Made by a program: the position numbers and the translations under genes. The notes under the pieces were generated by a model, which saw nothing but the letters and a program-made list of their open reading frames with translations, ran no database searches and was not told where the DNA came from. 64,000 nucleotides of DNA from Chlorogloeopsis sp038404745 (GTDB lineage Bacteria; Cyanobacteriota; Cyanobacteriia; Cyanobacteriales; Nostocaceae), in contig NZ_JAYKTT020000030.1 of assembly GCF_038404745.2 (NCBI RefSeq), positions 62,001 through 126,000 on the forward strand, in the 5' to 3' direction. Positions 56,404 to 64,000 of the stretch are shown here, one piece after another (within the stretch, counting starts at the first letter, position 1; the number at the start of each line of letters is the position of its first letter).

Positions 56404-56482
56404 GTTTATAACCCTCTCCCCATCACCCTATCCCCCTATCTCCCTATTTGGTAAATGGGAAAATTGAAAGCCTAACAGCTTA

Positions 56483-57478
56483 CTACTCCCCTCTCCTTGG
56501 TAAGGAGAGGGGCTGGGGATGAGGTTTTCGCCACCGCATCACTGCTATTTGTAACTCTTCCGACAACCAACTATCAAATTGCGGATACACTGGCAGCCTT
56601 GGCACTAACTCCCACCCCACAGGCTGTAAAATTTCTCTCAATTCCAGCTCCTGAAGATGAGGATAATCGGGATTCACTTCATCTTTTGGCCCGATTCCGC
56701 CTAAGTCTGTTGCCCCTGCTTCTACACAAGCAATTAACCAGCACTCATCTTTGACTAAGTTTGGCGGTATTTGAATAGTAATATCTGGCGGTAAAATTTG
56801 ACGTGCCTTAAAAATTATTTCTGGCAGTTGATGGGGATCGAAGGGTGGCGCTTCAAATCTTTGCTGACTTCCAGGGCTATGGGGTTGGAGGATAACTTCT
56901 TGGATGTGATGGTAACGGTGATGGAGATTGGCGATCGCTACTAATGTCTCCCACCAATCAGCTTCAGTTTCTCCAATTCCCAACAATAAACCAGTTGTAA
57001 ACGGGATCTGTAATTCTCCCGCCCATTCTAATTGTTGCAGCCTGAGTTCTGGTTTTTTACTCGGTGCGTATTTATGCACGGTTTTCAGTAGTTCTGGGGT
57101 TAACTGTTCTAACATCAACCCCATCGAAACGTTAACATTTTTGAGCTTTTGCATTTCCGCAAAACTCAACGGCCCCGCATTTGTATGCGGTAAAAAACCA
57201 AGTGATAGTGCTAATTGACACAGTTCGTAAATCCGCTTCAACCACGCTTGGCGCTGCGATGAATGGGGATGTACTTCACCACTAAGTATTAAAATTTCAC
57301 AGATATTTTGATGTTGAAGTGGTTTCAGAATACTTTCTGCTGCTGCTATTGTCATCCAAGGACTTTGACCCGGTTCCCTGCGAAAGTTACAATAGGTACA
57401 GCGGTTAAAGCATTCGTAAGTAGGAACGATTGTGTAAGCAGGACTATAAGTAACTAGGCGGGAATGGGAATTTGGCAT
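56483..57478 (-). CDS. cofG: 7,8-didemethyl-8-hydroxy-5-deazariboflavin synthase subunit CofG
   Basis: A 331-residue radical SAM enzyme. The cluster motif CFNRCTYC (CxxxCxxC) is near residue 23, followed by FRREPGQSPW. LILSGEVHPHS and HTNAGPLSFAEM are typical of CofG. With CofH it makes the deazaflavin FO, used in cyanobacteria as photolyase antenna. ATG at 57478 is preferred to a TTG 7 codons upstream. The last about 15 residues (PHPQPLSLPRRGE) are encoded by a common dispersed hairpin. It follows the small exported protein gene by 41 bases on the same strand. Confidence 0.93.
   Translation of the reverse strand: MPNSHSRLVTYSPAYTIVPTYECFNRCTYCNFRREPGQSPWMTIAAAESILKPLQHQNICEILILSGEVHPHSSQRQAWLKRIYELCQLALSLGFLPHTNAGPLSFAEMQKLKNVNVSMGLMLEQLTPELLKTVHKYAPSKKPELRLQQLEWAGELQIPFTTGLLLGIGETEADWWETLVAIANLHHRYHHIQEVILQPHSPGSQQRFEAPPFDPHQLPEIIFKARQILPPDITIQIPPNLVKDECWLIACVEAGATDLGGIGPKDEVNPDYPHLQELELREILQPVGWELVPRLPVYPQFDSWLSEELQIAVMRWRKPHPQPLSLPRRGE
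56488..56512. repeat. Palindrome overlapping the cofG end
   Basis: CCCCTCTCCTT and AAGGAGAGGGG form a perfect 11-bp stem around a 3-base loop, just inside the cofG stop codon. It is a very common dispersed repeat type, translated here as PLSLPRRGE. Confidence 0.7.
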
Positions 57479-57519
57479 GGAACTAGTACTGCTAACCAAC
57501 GGAAAGCGCTCAATAATAA

Positions 57520-57927
57520 TTATTTCTGACTTGTTTGTAGCGAGTAATCAGATAAAATCTTTTTGATTTTCAAATCGCTAATTTTTGCGATCGCCTCTAC
57601 TAATTCTTTCTGTTCTCCCTGCAATTCTAACTTTGCTAAAGCTTGAGCAAAATTATCACCAGTCCGTAGATTTTGATTGAGTTGATTAATTTGGGAAGAA
57701 TCTAAAACTTTCATAATTTCCCTGTTTCTGCGCTGACGTACAGCCTGTAGCCGTTGGCGCATTTGGGGAGTCAGCTCCATCTGTGGGGATGAGTTGGCTA
57801 TCTGGGCAACAATAACAGTTGAATTAGTATTAAATTTCGCTATTTCTGCCCAAGCAATTTCTGGCAAGAAAAAGAAATGGACAAGAATAATAGCTACAGA
57901 CAGTAGTTTTGTAAGTTTGATAGCCAT
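57520..57927 (-). CDS. Small exported hypothetical protein
   Basis: A 135-residue protein with a signal peptide (LSVAIILVHFFFLPEIAWAE). The mature part is Gln/Arg-rich and helical (MRQRLQAVRQRRNREIMKVL), somewhat like Spy/LTXXQ-type periplasmic proteins, but I cannot assign it to that family. It is followed by cofG in the same direction after 41 bases, perhaps in one transcript. Confidence 0.7.
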   Translation of the reverse strand: MAIKLTKLLSVAIILVHFFFLPEIAWAEIAKFNTNSTVIVAQIANSSPQMELTPQMRQRLQAVRQRRNREIMKVLDSSQINQLNQNLRTGDNFAQALAKLELQGEQKELVEAIAKISDLKIKKILSDYSLQTSQK

Positions 57928-57939
57928 ATTTATCTCAAG

Positions 57940-58077
57940 AAGAAGGCAGAGGGCAGGAGGAAGAAATAGGGACTAGGAAAGAAGCACCAGGGACAGAGGG
58001 GAAGAATTCTTCTCCTTGTCTCCGTGTTTCCTTGTCCCCCAATCCTCTTTCTTTGTTTCCTCTTCACCCGTTCCCTT
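57940..58077. repeat. Purine/pyrimidine foldback repeat, intergenic copy
   Basis: GGGACTAGGAAAGAAGCACC, shared with the copy at 26338, followed by G/A-rich sequence, GAATTCTTC centre and a C/T-rich arm (cctcttt, ttgtcccccaatcctc). It abuts the end of the M48 peptidase gene. Confidence 0.65.
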
Positions 58078-59043
58078 TTAATCCGACCTTTGAATTTTAT
58101 TAATTTCTCTTTGCAGTTCTTCAATTTTTTTCCGTAAATTTTCTACTTCTTGATTTTGATTAGTTTGTGCTGTCACATCTACTGCTCCGGATGCAGGCGA
58201 TCGCTGATAATTTCCTCTCTTGATTTGTTGATATTCTTCTGATTCTGCCCACTGTTGTAGATAATGTAATCGTTCCACAGCAAAGGGATGACTGAGCATC
58301 ATTCCTTGAGCACCGTTGTAAATTAAAAATTTATATATTTGATTGAGTCCATCTTCATCTAAAGTCTGATAATTTTCTGATTGACGGATAAACTCTTGTA
58401 AGCTGCATTCATTAGCATATTTTATACTGCCACCTGAAATTTTCATCATCGAGGACATGACAGTATTTAAGTCATCGATTACTAACATAGCAGCGCGATC
58501 TGCTGTTAGCTCTGCTTTACGTCGCCATTCAAAAAAAGCATAAATCAAAGCACTACTGACGAAATTACCGATCCCAAAGGTTAATTCACCTAAGGCAGAA
58601 GCAGCGCTCATCGCCCACATGGCCATTTGAATTAAAATAGTATGACCACATTTAATATGCCCCAGTTCATGGGCTAACACCGCCCTAATTTCGGCTTCGT
58701 CAAGTAAGTCTAAAATCCCTGTATTTATGACTATATAAGGATGCTCTTGCCCCAACGCATAACTATTTGCAAGGGGATTTTGCGATACAAACAGTGTTGG
58801 TTCTGGGTAAATATCCAAATCCCGCACGCATTCCCGAAACATCTGGTAAATAGTGGAATATTGACGAGGCCCGACTTGAATGGTGTTGCCCATAAGATAA
58901 ACTAACTGGGGTCGTTCGTAAACAAATTCCACAAATTTACGGGCAATTAAATCAAAACCGGGGAAACTGCGTAGGGCTTGTTCGGCTTGCCGATCTAAAG
59001 GATGCCTGAAAGCTTCGCTGGAAATTCCTGTATAGGTTGGCAT
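58078..59043 (-). CDS. M48 family zinc metallopeptidase
   Basis: A 321-residue peptidase. The zinc motif HELGHIKCGH (about residues 125-134) and a third ligand Glu in ELTADRAAML are intact. One or two hydrophobic stretches (about 138-165) could place it at the membrane. It ends in a coiled coil (LRKKIEELQREINKIQ). The family includes HtpX-like quality-control proteases, but the substrate is unknown here. Confidence 0.9.
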   Translation of the reverse strand: MPTYTGISSEAFRHPLDRQAEQALRSFPGFDLIARKFVEFVYERPQLVYLMGNTIQVGPRQYSTIYQMFRECVRDLDIYPEPTLFVSQNPLANSYALGQEHPYIVINTGILDLLDEAEIRAVLAHELGHIKCGHTILIQMAMWAMSAASALGELTFGIGNFVSSALIYAFFEWRRKAELTADRAAMLVIDDLNTVMSSMMKISGGSIKYANECSLQEFIRQSENYQTLDEDGLNQIYKFLIYNGAQGMMLSHPFAVERLHYLQQWAESEEYQQIKRGNYQRSPASGAVDVTAQTNQNQEVENLRKKIEELQREINKIQRSD

Positions 59044-59184
59044 AATTCAGGATAATTGGTGATCGCTCATTAGTTATGGGTCATTGGTAACAACAAATTG
59101 CTAATGACTAATGACTAATGACAACATACATAATGGTAATGGGGCTGTTACAGGTAAAATCACTTTGTATGGGATGAAAAGCGT

Positions 59185-60732
59185 GTGATTGAGGCAGAAG
59201 TTCATTTATCATTACATAACTTCCTGCGATCGCAGGCGGGTTTCCCTTCGTGGCCCCATCATTTGACGATGGCACGGTTGGTAGCACGCGCCTTGCGCTT
59301 GGAACGTAGCGCCCTAATTCAAGTTGGCGCAGTGTGTGGCTATCAAGGACGTTATCGTACAAGCTTCGTAGCTTCGGCATTGATGTGGCCTGGCCCTGTG
59401 ATTATAGTTGCCCCGGAAGACGTGCAGCAACGCCTGACAAAAGTAGAAATTCCCCGCCTTCAACAGTGGCTACAAGTCAGTAAGGCAATTAGAACAGGTG
59501 ACGCTTGGCCTGGTGGTGAGTTCCAAGGACTGTTGTTGCTTTCTCCTCAAGCTTGGTTAAAAGCACAACTGGCAGAAAAAGAAGAATTTCCTAGTGGCAT
59601 TCCTACAATTATTGATGGTGTAGACGATTTAGAAGATTGGGTGCGCGATCAACTCACCGTGACTTTGGAAAGCAGCGATTGGGATCAACTCATGCTGGCT
59701 TGCCCTAATCAAGCTGAGGCAATTCGTTCTGCACGGGTACAACTGACACATGAATTATTCCAACATCCTGCTAATCCCTACGAGTGTTATTTGATTTCTC
59801 AACAAGAAGTAGAAATTCTTAGCCACCTTTATTCAGTGTTGGAAATAACAGACTTACCGGATGCTTGGCAAAAGTTTTGGCAGCAATTTCAAAAAGTAAA
59901 TGCAAAGCTTGCTTCTTCCTCTCCCCTGTTGTGGGCGACAATTGCTCGCCGACAAGGTTTATTTTCTTTGCATTGTGTTCCTATTGAAATCGCGGAAATA
60001 CTTTCACCGATTTGGCAACGACAACCAGTAGTGTTGATTGGTAATACTTTAGAACCGGAGACAGAAGCTCCGATTTTCCGTCAGCGCTTTGGATTAGGCG
60101 AGTTGACTTGTCTAAAGTTCTCGGATAGCCAAACAGAAGCAATTCAACTGTATGTACCATACCAATTACCTTTGCCTAATACGCCGGAATTTCAAGCTGC
60201 TTTTATTCACAAAGTCCGTACCCTCGTTTGTTTAAGTGCCACATCGCCAGGCTTGACAGTTGTACTGGTGGGAGATGTGCCACTCAAAGCTCAGGTAGGG
60301 ACAATTTTGGCTTCGGAGTTTGGTTCGCGGGTGCAAGTGGAAAAAACTTGTTTAGATGAAAATGGCATTTTAGTGACTGGTTGGGAATTTTGGCGAGAGC
60401 ATCAAGCATATTTGCCTGCACCCCAATTGATCGTCATTGCTACCTTACCCTTGCCATCCCTAGAAAATCCTCTCGTAGCTGGTAGAGTAGCTTACTACAA
60501 GCGATCGCATCAAGACTGGTTCCGTTTATATTTGCTGCCAACAGCCCTGAACGAATTGCAACGAGCGATCGCTCCAGCTAGAGAAAACCAAGGAATTGTG
60601 GCTTTACTTGATAGCCGTGTAGTTAACCGTAGTTATGGCGCTCAAGTTTTAGCTGCCCTTAGCCCCCTAGCACGCATTAACTACCTTGATCCCAGCCTAT
60701 TTTCCCAATCTAGTCAGGATAATTCTCCATAG
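59185..60732 (+). CDS. DinG/XPD-like helicase with degenerate ATPase motifs
   Basis: A 515-residue protein with the layout of DinG-type superfamily 2 helicases. The expected Walker A is GYQGRYRTS, keeping spacing but with Tyr for the second Gly and Arg for Lys. The Walker B position reads IIDGVDDLED, not DEAH. The C-terminal motif VI reads LQRAIAPARENQGIVALLDSR, lacking the usual Arg fingers. It is probably no active helicase but a conserved relative with binding or regulatory function (inference). TTG or GTG may be the start; GTG at 59185 is used. Confidence 0.7.
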   Translation: MIEAEVHLSLHNFLRSQAGFPSWPHHLTMARLVARALRLERSALIQVGAVCGYQGRYRTSFVASALMWPGPVIIVAPEDVQQRLTKVEIPRLQQWLQVSKAIRTGDAWPGGEFQGLLLLSPQAWLKAQLAEKEEFPSGIPTIIDGVDDLEDWVRDQLTVTLESSDWDQLMLACPNQAEAIRSARVQLTHELFQHPANPYECYLISQQEVEILSHLYSVLEITDLPDAWQKFWQQFQKVNAKLASSSPLLWATIARRQGLFSLHCVPIEIAEILSPIWQRQPVVLIGNTLEPETEAPIFRQRFGLGELTCLKFSDSQTEAIQLYVPYQLPLPNTPEFQAAFIHKVRTLVCLSATSPGLTVVLVGDVPLKAQVGTILASEFGSRVQVEKTCLDENGILVTGWEFWREHQAYLPAPQLIVIATLPLPSLENPLVAGRVAYYKRSHQDWFRLYLLPTALNELQRAIAPARENQGIVALLDSRVVNRSYGAQVLAALSPLARINYLDPSLFSQSSQDNSP

Positions 60733-60750
60733 TTAACTAGATGTTTCACT

Positions 60751-60769
60751 TGCCCGTCTCGGTCGGGCA
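60751..60769 (+). terminator. Hairpin after the degenerate helicase gene
   Basis: TGCCCG (60751-60756) and CGGGCA (60764-60769) form a 6-bp GC-rich stem around a 7-base loop, 19 bases past the stop; ATG/CAT outer pairs may extend it. There is no long T-tract. Confidence 0.5.
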
Positions 60770-60902
60770 GGCATCTTGTCCAACTCATGAAAAAATATAA
60801 ATGTGATCGTATTAAAGCTAAATAGAGCGTCAATAATTTTAACTATGTAAGCGTTATTATCAGCCTTAGAAATGATTTGATGTTTGAATATAGGTTAAGC
60901 AA

Positions 60903-61121
60903 ATGGGTGAAGCAAAGCGTCGTAAAACCACACTGGGAGAAAATTACGGGAAGGATCAAGATCCTCGGATTATGCCTTGGGTTCCAATTACTAAATCCCA
61001 AGCAGAACTATTTATGAAATGGACAACTCGCGGTGCCTGGATTGGTATTGGTGGTTTAGTTGTAGCTTGGGTAACAATCCGTTTTATTGGCCCTGCTTTT
61101 GGTTGGTGGCAAGTAATCTGA
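60903..61121 (+). CDS. DUF2839 family protein
   Basis: A 72-residue cyanobacterial protein. The N-terminus MGEAKRRK is diagnostic; then comes a polar stretch and one membrane helix (WIGIGGLVVAWVTIRFIGPAF). The function is unknown. It is followed by a strong terminator, so it is a single-gene unit. Confidence 0.93.
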   Translation: MGEAKRRKTTLGENYGKDQDPRIMPWVPITKSQAELFMKWTTRGAWIGIGGLVVAWVTIRFIGPAFGWWQVI

Positions 61122-61146
61122 ATTAAGAGATTTCAAGATTTTGTAA

Positions 61147-61178
61147 AAAAGACAGCTCGTTTACCCAAGCTGTCTTTT
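61147..61178. terminator. Intrinsic terminator after DUF2839
   Basis: AAAAGACAGCT (61147-61157) and AGCTGTCTTTT (61168-61178) give a perfect 11-bp stem with a 10-base loop and A/T flanks on both sides, so it can work on both strands. Confidence 0.85.
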
Positions 61179-61820
61179 GCGTTTGATTTTATATCCTTGC
61201 GGAATATTTATATTAATTATCAAGCACTCAGCAATATTACTGTTATTGAATAAATTTATACTAGCAATATATCTATTTTTATTTGAATTTACTTTATTTA
61301 ATAAGTAATTTACAACTCTTCTTCTTATCAAAGAATAGTATAATTAGTTACACTTTTATAATGGTTTAAACAAAAATACTGCCTAAATGGCAACACCCTT
61401 AAAGAAGGTTTAGTTATTGTCAGGGATAAGTCAAACGATTTGGGTTTTACATTTGAGATTGTAGATTAAGTAAAATCACTGTACAGCTAACCACTGTAAA
61501 ATTGTTACTAGATTACTGCAAATCTCAGATTGCCAAGGTTATCTACCAAACTCTATCCAGGATACAATGGGTATCTGAACCACAAATTGAGTAATTTCTA
61601 ATCGCGCAATCATATAAAGCACATATTAACTACGGATGCAAATCACTCATAAAATGAAGCGAAATAGTGTAAAACTAGACTATCATCCGAGTTTTGGCTG
61701 TAAATTGCCAATGAAGACGCGATATGTGATTTTTCTGTTGTTGACTTGTGCTAATTATGAGTTACTCTTATAGCGGGTTGTTTTATGCAACCATCTACCC
61801 TGATAGAAGTGTATAAAGAT

Positions 61821-61859
61821 AATATTAGGCTTGGTAGTTCTGTCTAATATTTTGTTTTT
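61821..61859 (+). terminator. Orphan terminator-like hairpin
   Basis: AATATTAG (61821-61828) pairs with CTAATATT (61844-61851) and is followed by TTGTTTTTG. No gene on this strand precedes it within 640 bases apart from DUF2839, which has its own terminator. Confidence 0.45.
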
Positions 61860-62039
61860 GCAAATTGAATATTTTGATACGGCACCTCTAGCCGCAATAA
61901 ACTACCTTAAGCTAGGTAGCTATTTATCAACTTTATCTATGCCTGGGAATTGTAATGAATAGTTTACAATACCAGTTAATGAGAAAATCTAAAGAAAATA
62001 TAAAAGGGATCACGTGACCGTGGTGGTAGGAGGAAACTA

Positions 62040-62384
62040 GTGTTTCTAAGATTAGCGCAACAACATCGACAATTCGTCCAAGACTTAGTAATGAACCTGC
62101 AAGCCTTGGCTATTGTACTTGAGCGGCGTGGTTATCCTGCGTCTTGCTATACCTGTGGCGACCAAATGAATAGTGCTTCGTTTATGGTGAGTTTGGGAGA
62201 AAATCACCTGATTAGGTTTTTGGTTTCTGATTACGGAATTACCTGGACAGAAATGCGAGACGATCGCGAATTAATGAAATTAGAGGGTGCAGAAGCAGTA
62301 AATCAGCTACAAGAACTAGCAAATATTGTCAAGTACCCAACTCAACCTCCGCTCGCTAACAAAACCCTCGCCAAGCGCTGCTAA
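62040..62384 (+). CDS. Small conserved hypothetical protein
   Basis: A 114-residue soluble protein starting with GTG, with a strong TAGGAGGA ribosome binding site 5 bases upstream that supports this start. It has Cys residues in ASCYTCGD (about residue 40) and a beta-rich middle. No membrane helix is visible. I do not recognise a function. Confidence 0.7.
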   Translation: MFLRLAQQHRQFVQDLVMNLQALAIVLERRGYPASCYTCGDQMNSASFMVSLGENHLIRFLVSDYGITWTEMRDDRELMKLEGAEAVNQLQELANIVKYPTQPPLANKTLAKRC

Positions 62385-62664
62385 TTAAACTGCGAACTTT
62401 GAGGATGGCGCGAAAAAGTGATAGTTGAGGTGGAAGATCGGAAATTGGAATTGTCTTTACAGTCTATAGCCGACTCCATAATTTAAGTCTGTTGACTATT
62501 TGACTGTGTAGTTCATCCTACTCTCCAATCAATAACCAGTATCCTTTATGTTGTTGAAATAGCAGTAAGGTGGCTTTCGTCAACTACTAAGATTAATTTC
62601 AGAGTATTTCTATTTTTTGTTTTGTTAAGCTTTGGCATAATCGCTATTGCTTGGCTAGGAAAAG

Positions 62665-64000
62665 TCACAATCCATTTCCAATTAAAATAAAGGGCGCCCA
62701 GTAGTAGGGATGGCTAAGATTAGCCTCGATTGCTGATGCTAATTTATTATTTCTACTTTGTTGAGGATTAGCAGATAGCTTTGCAGTGATCAAAGCAATT
62801 TGTGCTTGTCGTAAAGCTTCGACTTTTGTTAATTTTCCTGAAGGTAAGAGTGTATAAAATACACTCATCAAAGCTTGGGTACCACCATCATCGACAGTCC
62901 ATAAGGAAGCAATTGCCGACTTCGCACCAGTTTTTTGAATCTGGTAACCAAAGCCCAAAATTTCTTCTCCGTTACCCAACTTGCCTCCTAAGCCAGTTTC
63001 GCAAGCACTTAATACTACCAAATCTACGCGGGGTAAAGACCAAGTTGCGACATCTCTAAGGGTGGCGCGATCGCCATTCCCAAATAAAATAAAGGAATCT
63101 TCTGGCTTACCAGCAATAAAAGCTGCATGAGTTGCCAGATGAACAATTGTGTAATCATCCATCTGAGGCACTGTCGTATCAAGGCTAAAGGCATCATCTA
63201 AAATTTTCTTGGTATCGGGTACCGTCGCTGCTAAACTTTCCACTTCTCTGGCAGCAAAGGGTAATCCGGAAAAGGTAAGTTGTCGGTTCGCCACTTTCAC
63301 TTGGTAACTGCCTTTGGTGAATGCAGCTGCTAAAACGCGTATTGCTGTTGGCGGTGGGCTGTTAAAGTTAGTTAAACTAGCTGCGGTAATATGATTGATA
63401 CTAAAGCGCTGGATGAGCCATTGCTTGCCATCATATAAAGCGGCTAAAGGGATATAGCGCAGCTGTCCATCTGGTGCGTAGACAATTGTTTTGACATTTG
63501 CCTGTTTGAAGTCGTTTTCAATTGGTTTGATCAGCCAGTCATATAGCTGACGTGCAGGTGTTTTGGCATCCAAACTGGGATTTTCTAAACCTTTACGAAA
63601 AGCTAGTATAGTCTGGTTGAGCTTGTCTTGCCCAACAGCAACGCTACGGCGGATTGGTGGGGAGTCAGGAGTTACCAATACCAGTTCCAAGCTATCTTTT
63701 AAAACTAGAGGATAAACAAGTACAGATTTTTCCGGTAATTGCGATAAATTATCCCGAACTTGATTGAGGCTCTCTAAGTCCAAATTTTGCCGCCTTGCTG
63801 TGCGATTAATTTGTTCTACTTGGGCTTTCACATCTGGACTGTTGATGAAGTTGTTAAATTCCTCTAAGATTTGCTGCTGATTTTCTACCAATTGTTGAAT
63901 TTGCTGTTTTTGTTGGGGCGATCGCTGCTCTGGAGGAATTTCTCGTAGCTTTGTCAGTTCTTTGCCCAGTACGATAGCGCTATCTAGAGTTTTATCTAAC
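62665..64000 (-). CDS. CHAT domain caspase-like protein (N-terminal part outside the window)
   Basis: At least 445 residues; the frame is open to the window end, so the N-terminus is missing. The visible part has a helical region followed by a CHAT domain (about 230 residues) with catalytic His in VHLATHAAF and Cys in VLSACETGLGG, and the ending SHPYYWAPFILIGNG typical of CHAT. Cyanobacterial CHAT proteins often carry TPRs at the N-terminus. CHAT proteases act in conflict and signalling systems; the substrate is unknown. Coding signals are intact. Confidence 0.92.
   Translation of the reverse strand, partial: LDKTLDSAIVLGKELTKLREIPPEQRSPQQKQQIQQLVENQQQILEEFNNFINSPDVKAQVEQINRTARRQNLDLESLNQVRDNLSQLPEKSVLVYPLVLKDSLELVLVTPDSPPIRRSVAVGQDKLNQTILAFRKGLENPSLDAKTPARQLYDWLIKPIENDFKQANVKTIVYAPDGQLRYIPLAALYDGKQWLIQRFSINHITAASLTNFNSPPPTAIRVLAAAFTKGSYQVKVANRQLTFSGLPFAAREVESLAATVPDTKKILDDAFSLDTTVPQMDDYTIVHLATHAAFIAGKPEDSFILFGNGDRATLRDVATWSLPRVDLVVLSACETGLGGKLGNGEEILGFGYQIQKTGAKSAIASLWTVDDGGTQALMSVFYTLLPSGKLTKVEALRQAQIALITAKLSANPQQSRNNKLASAIEANLSHPYYWAPFILIGNGL

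Larger units (their letters stand above)
61122..62039. other. Long AT-rich spacer
   Basis: 918 bases without a gene. It holds the DUF2839 terminator at the left end and a second terminator-like hairpin at 61821-61856. The rest is AT-rich with no recognised RNA or repeat. Confidence 0.5.

Noticed and set aside
59108..59380. 90-codon minus-strand ORF at the start of the helicase-like gene
   Set aside because: It overlaps the well-formed plus-strand gene and has no domain.
1..64000. CRISPR arrays, rRNA, transposase genes or prophage
   Set aside because: No regularly spaced direct repeats with unique spacers, no rRNA-like stretch and no transposase or phage structural ORF is visible. The two 21-bp arrays lack spacers.

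Overview
The window comes from a filamentous, probably heterocyst-forming cyanobacterium of the Nostocales type. The evidence is photosynthesis genes (psbO, the bilin reductase pcyA, a high-light-inducible protein), cyanobacteria-specific families (DUF2839, DUF3531, an LpxB-related protein, an extended-N-terminus FtsZ), abundant GCGATCGC (HIP1) octamers, and a devBCA exporter preceded by a textbook NtcA-type promoter about 700 nt upstream. Base composition is moderately AT-rich, with AT-rich, gene-poor spacers of up to about 1.1 kb.

Layout. 1-12.9 kb is a same-strand signalling cluster: a poly-HAMP hybrid histidine kinase (5' end outside the window), a CHASE3 hybrid kinase, stand-alone CheR and CheB domains, and a REC-PAS-kinase-REC protein. 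13-19.9 kb holds housekeeping and stress genes: alanine dehydrogenase, a 57-residue HLIP, a WD40 protein, an aldo/keto reductase, an exported MnSOD and RsmG. 20-30 kb is an envelope group: two GT39-like glycosyltransferases (one with TPRs), an LptF/G permease, an LpxB-related protein and an MsbA-like ABC exporter. A decayed second copy of the Nudix gene sits in this group. 30.8-34.9 kb has the Nudix hydrolase, DUF3531, a TPR protein, an ABC ATPase and pcyA. 35-39.4 kb is devBCA. 40.6-48.7 kb has psbO, ftsQ, ftsZ, gshB and grxC. 48.9-59 kb has a PEP-CTERM-like protein, HflX, a Uma2 protein and a minus-strand run AAA ATPase / degenerate-ATPase-TPR protein / DUF2281 antitoxin / MazF-type toxin, then cofG and an M48 peptidase. 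59.2-64 kb has a degenerate DinG-like helicase, DUF2839, a small hypothetical and a CHAT protease cut by the window end.

How the genes work together. The kinases plus CheR/CheB look like one phosphorelay with methylation-type adaptation. devBCA would form the tripartite glycolipid exporter. gshB and grxC are an adjacent glutathione pair. The AAA/TPR/toxin-antitoxin run is the best candidate for an undescribed unit.

The other strong theme is repeats invading genes: purine/pyrimidine foldback elements in frame inside at least four coding sequences, palindromic elements that supply the C-termini of the AAA protein and CofG, a MITE-like element at three sites, and two unrelated 21-bp tandem arrays.
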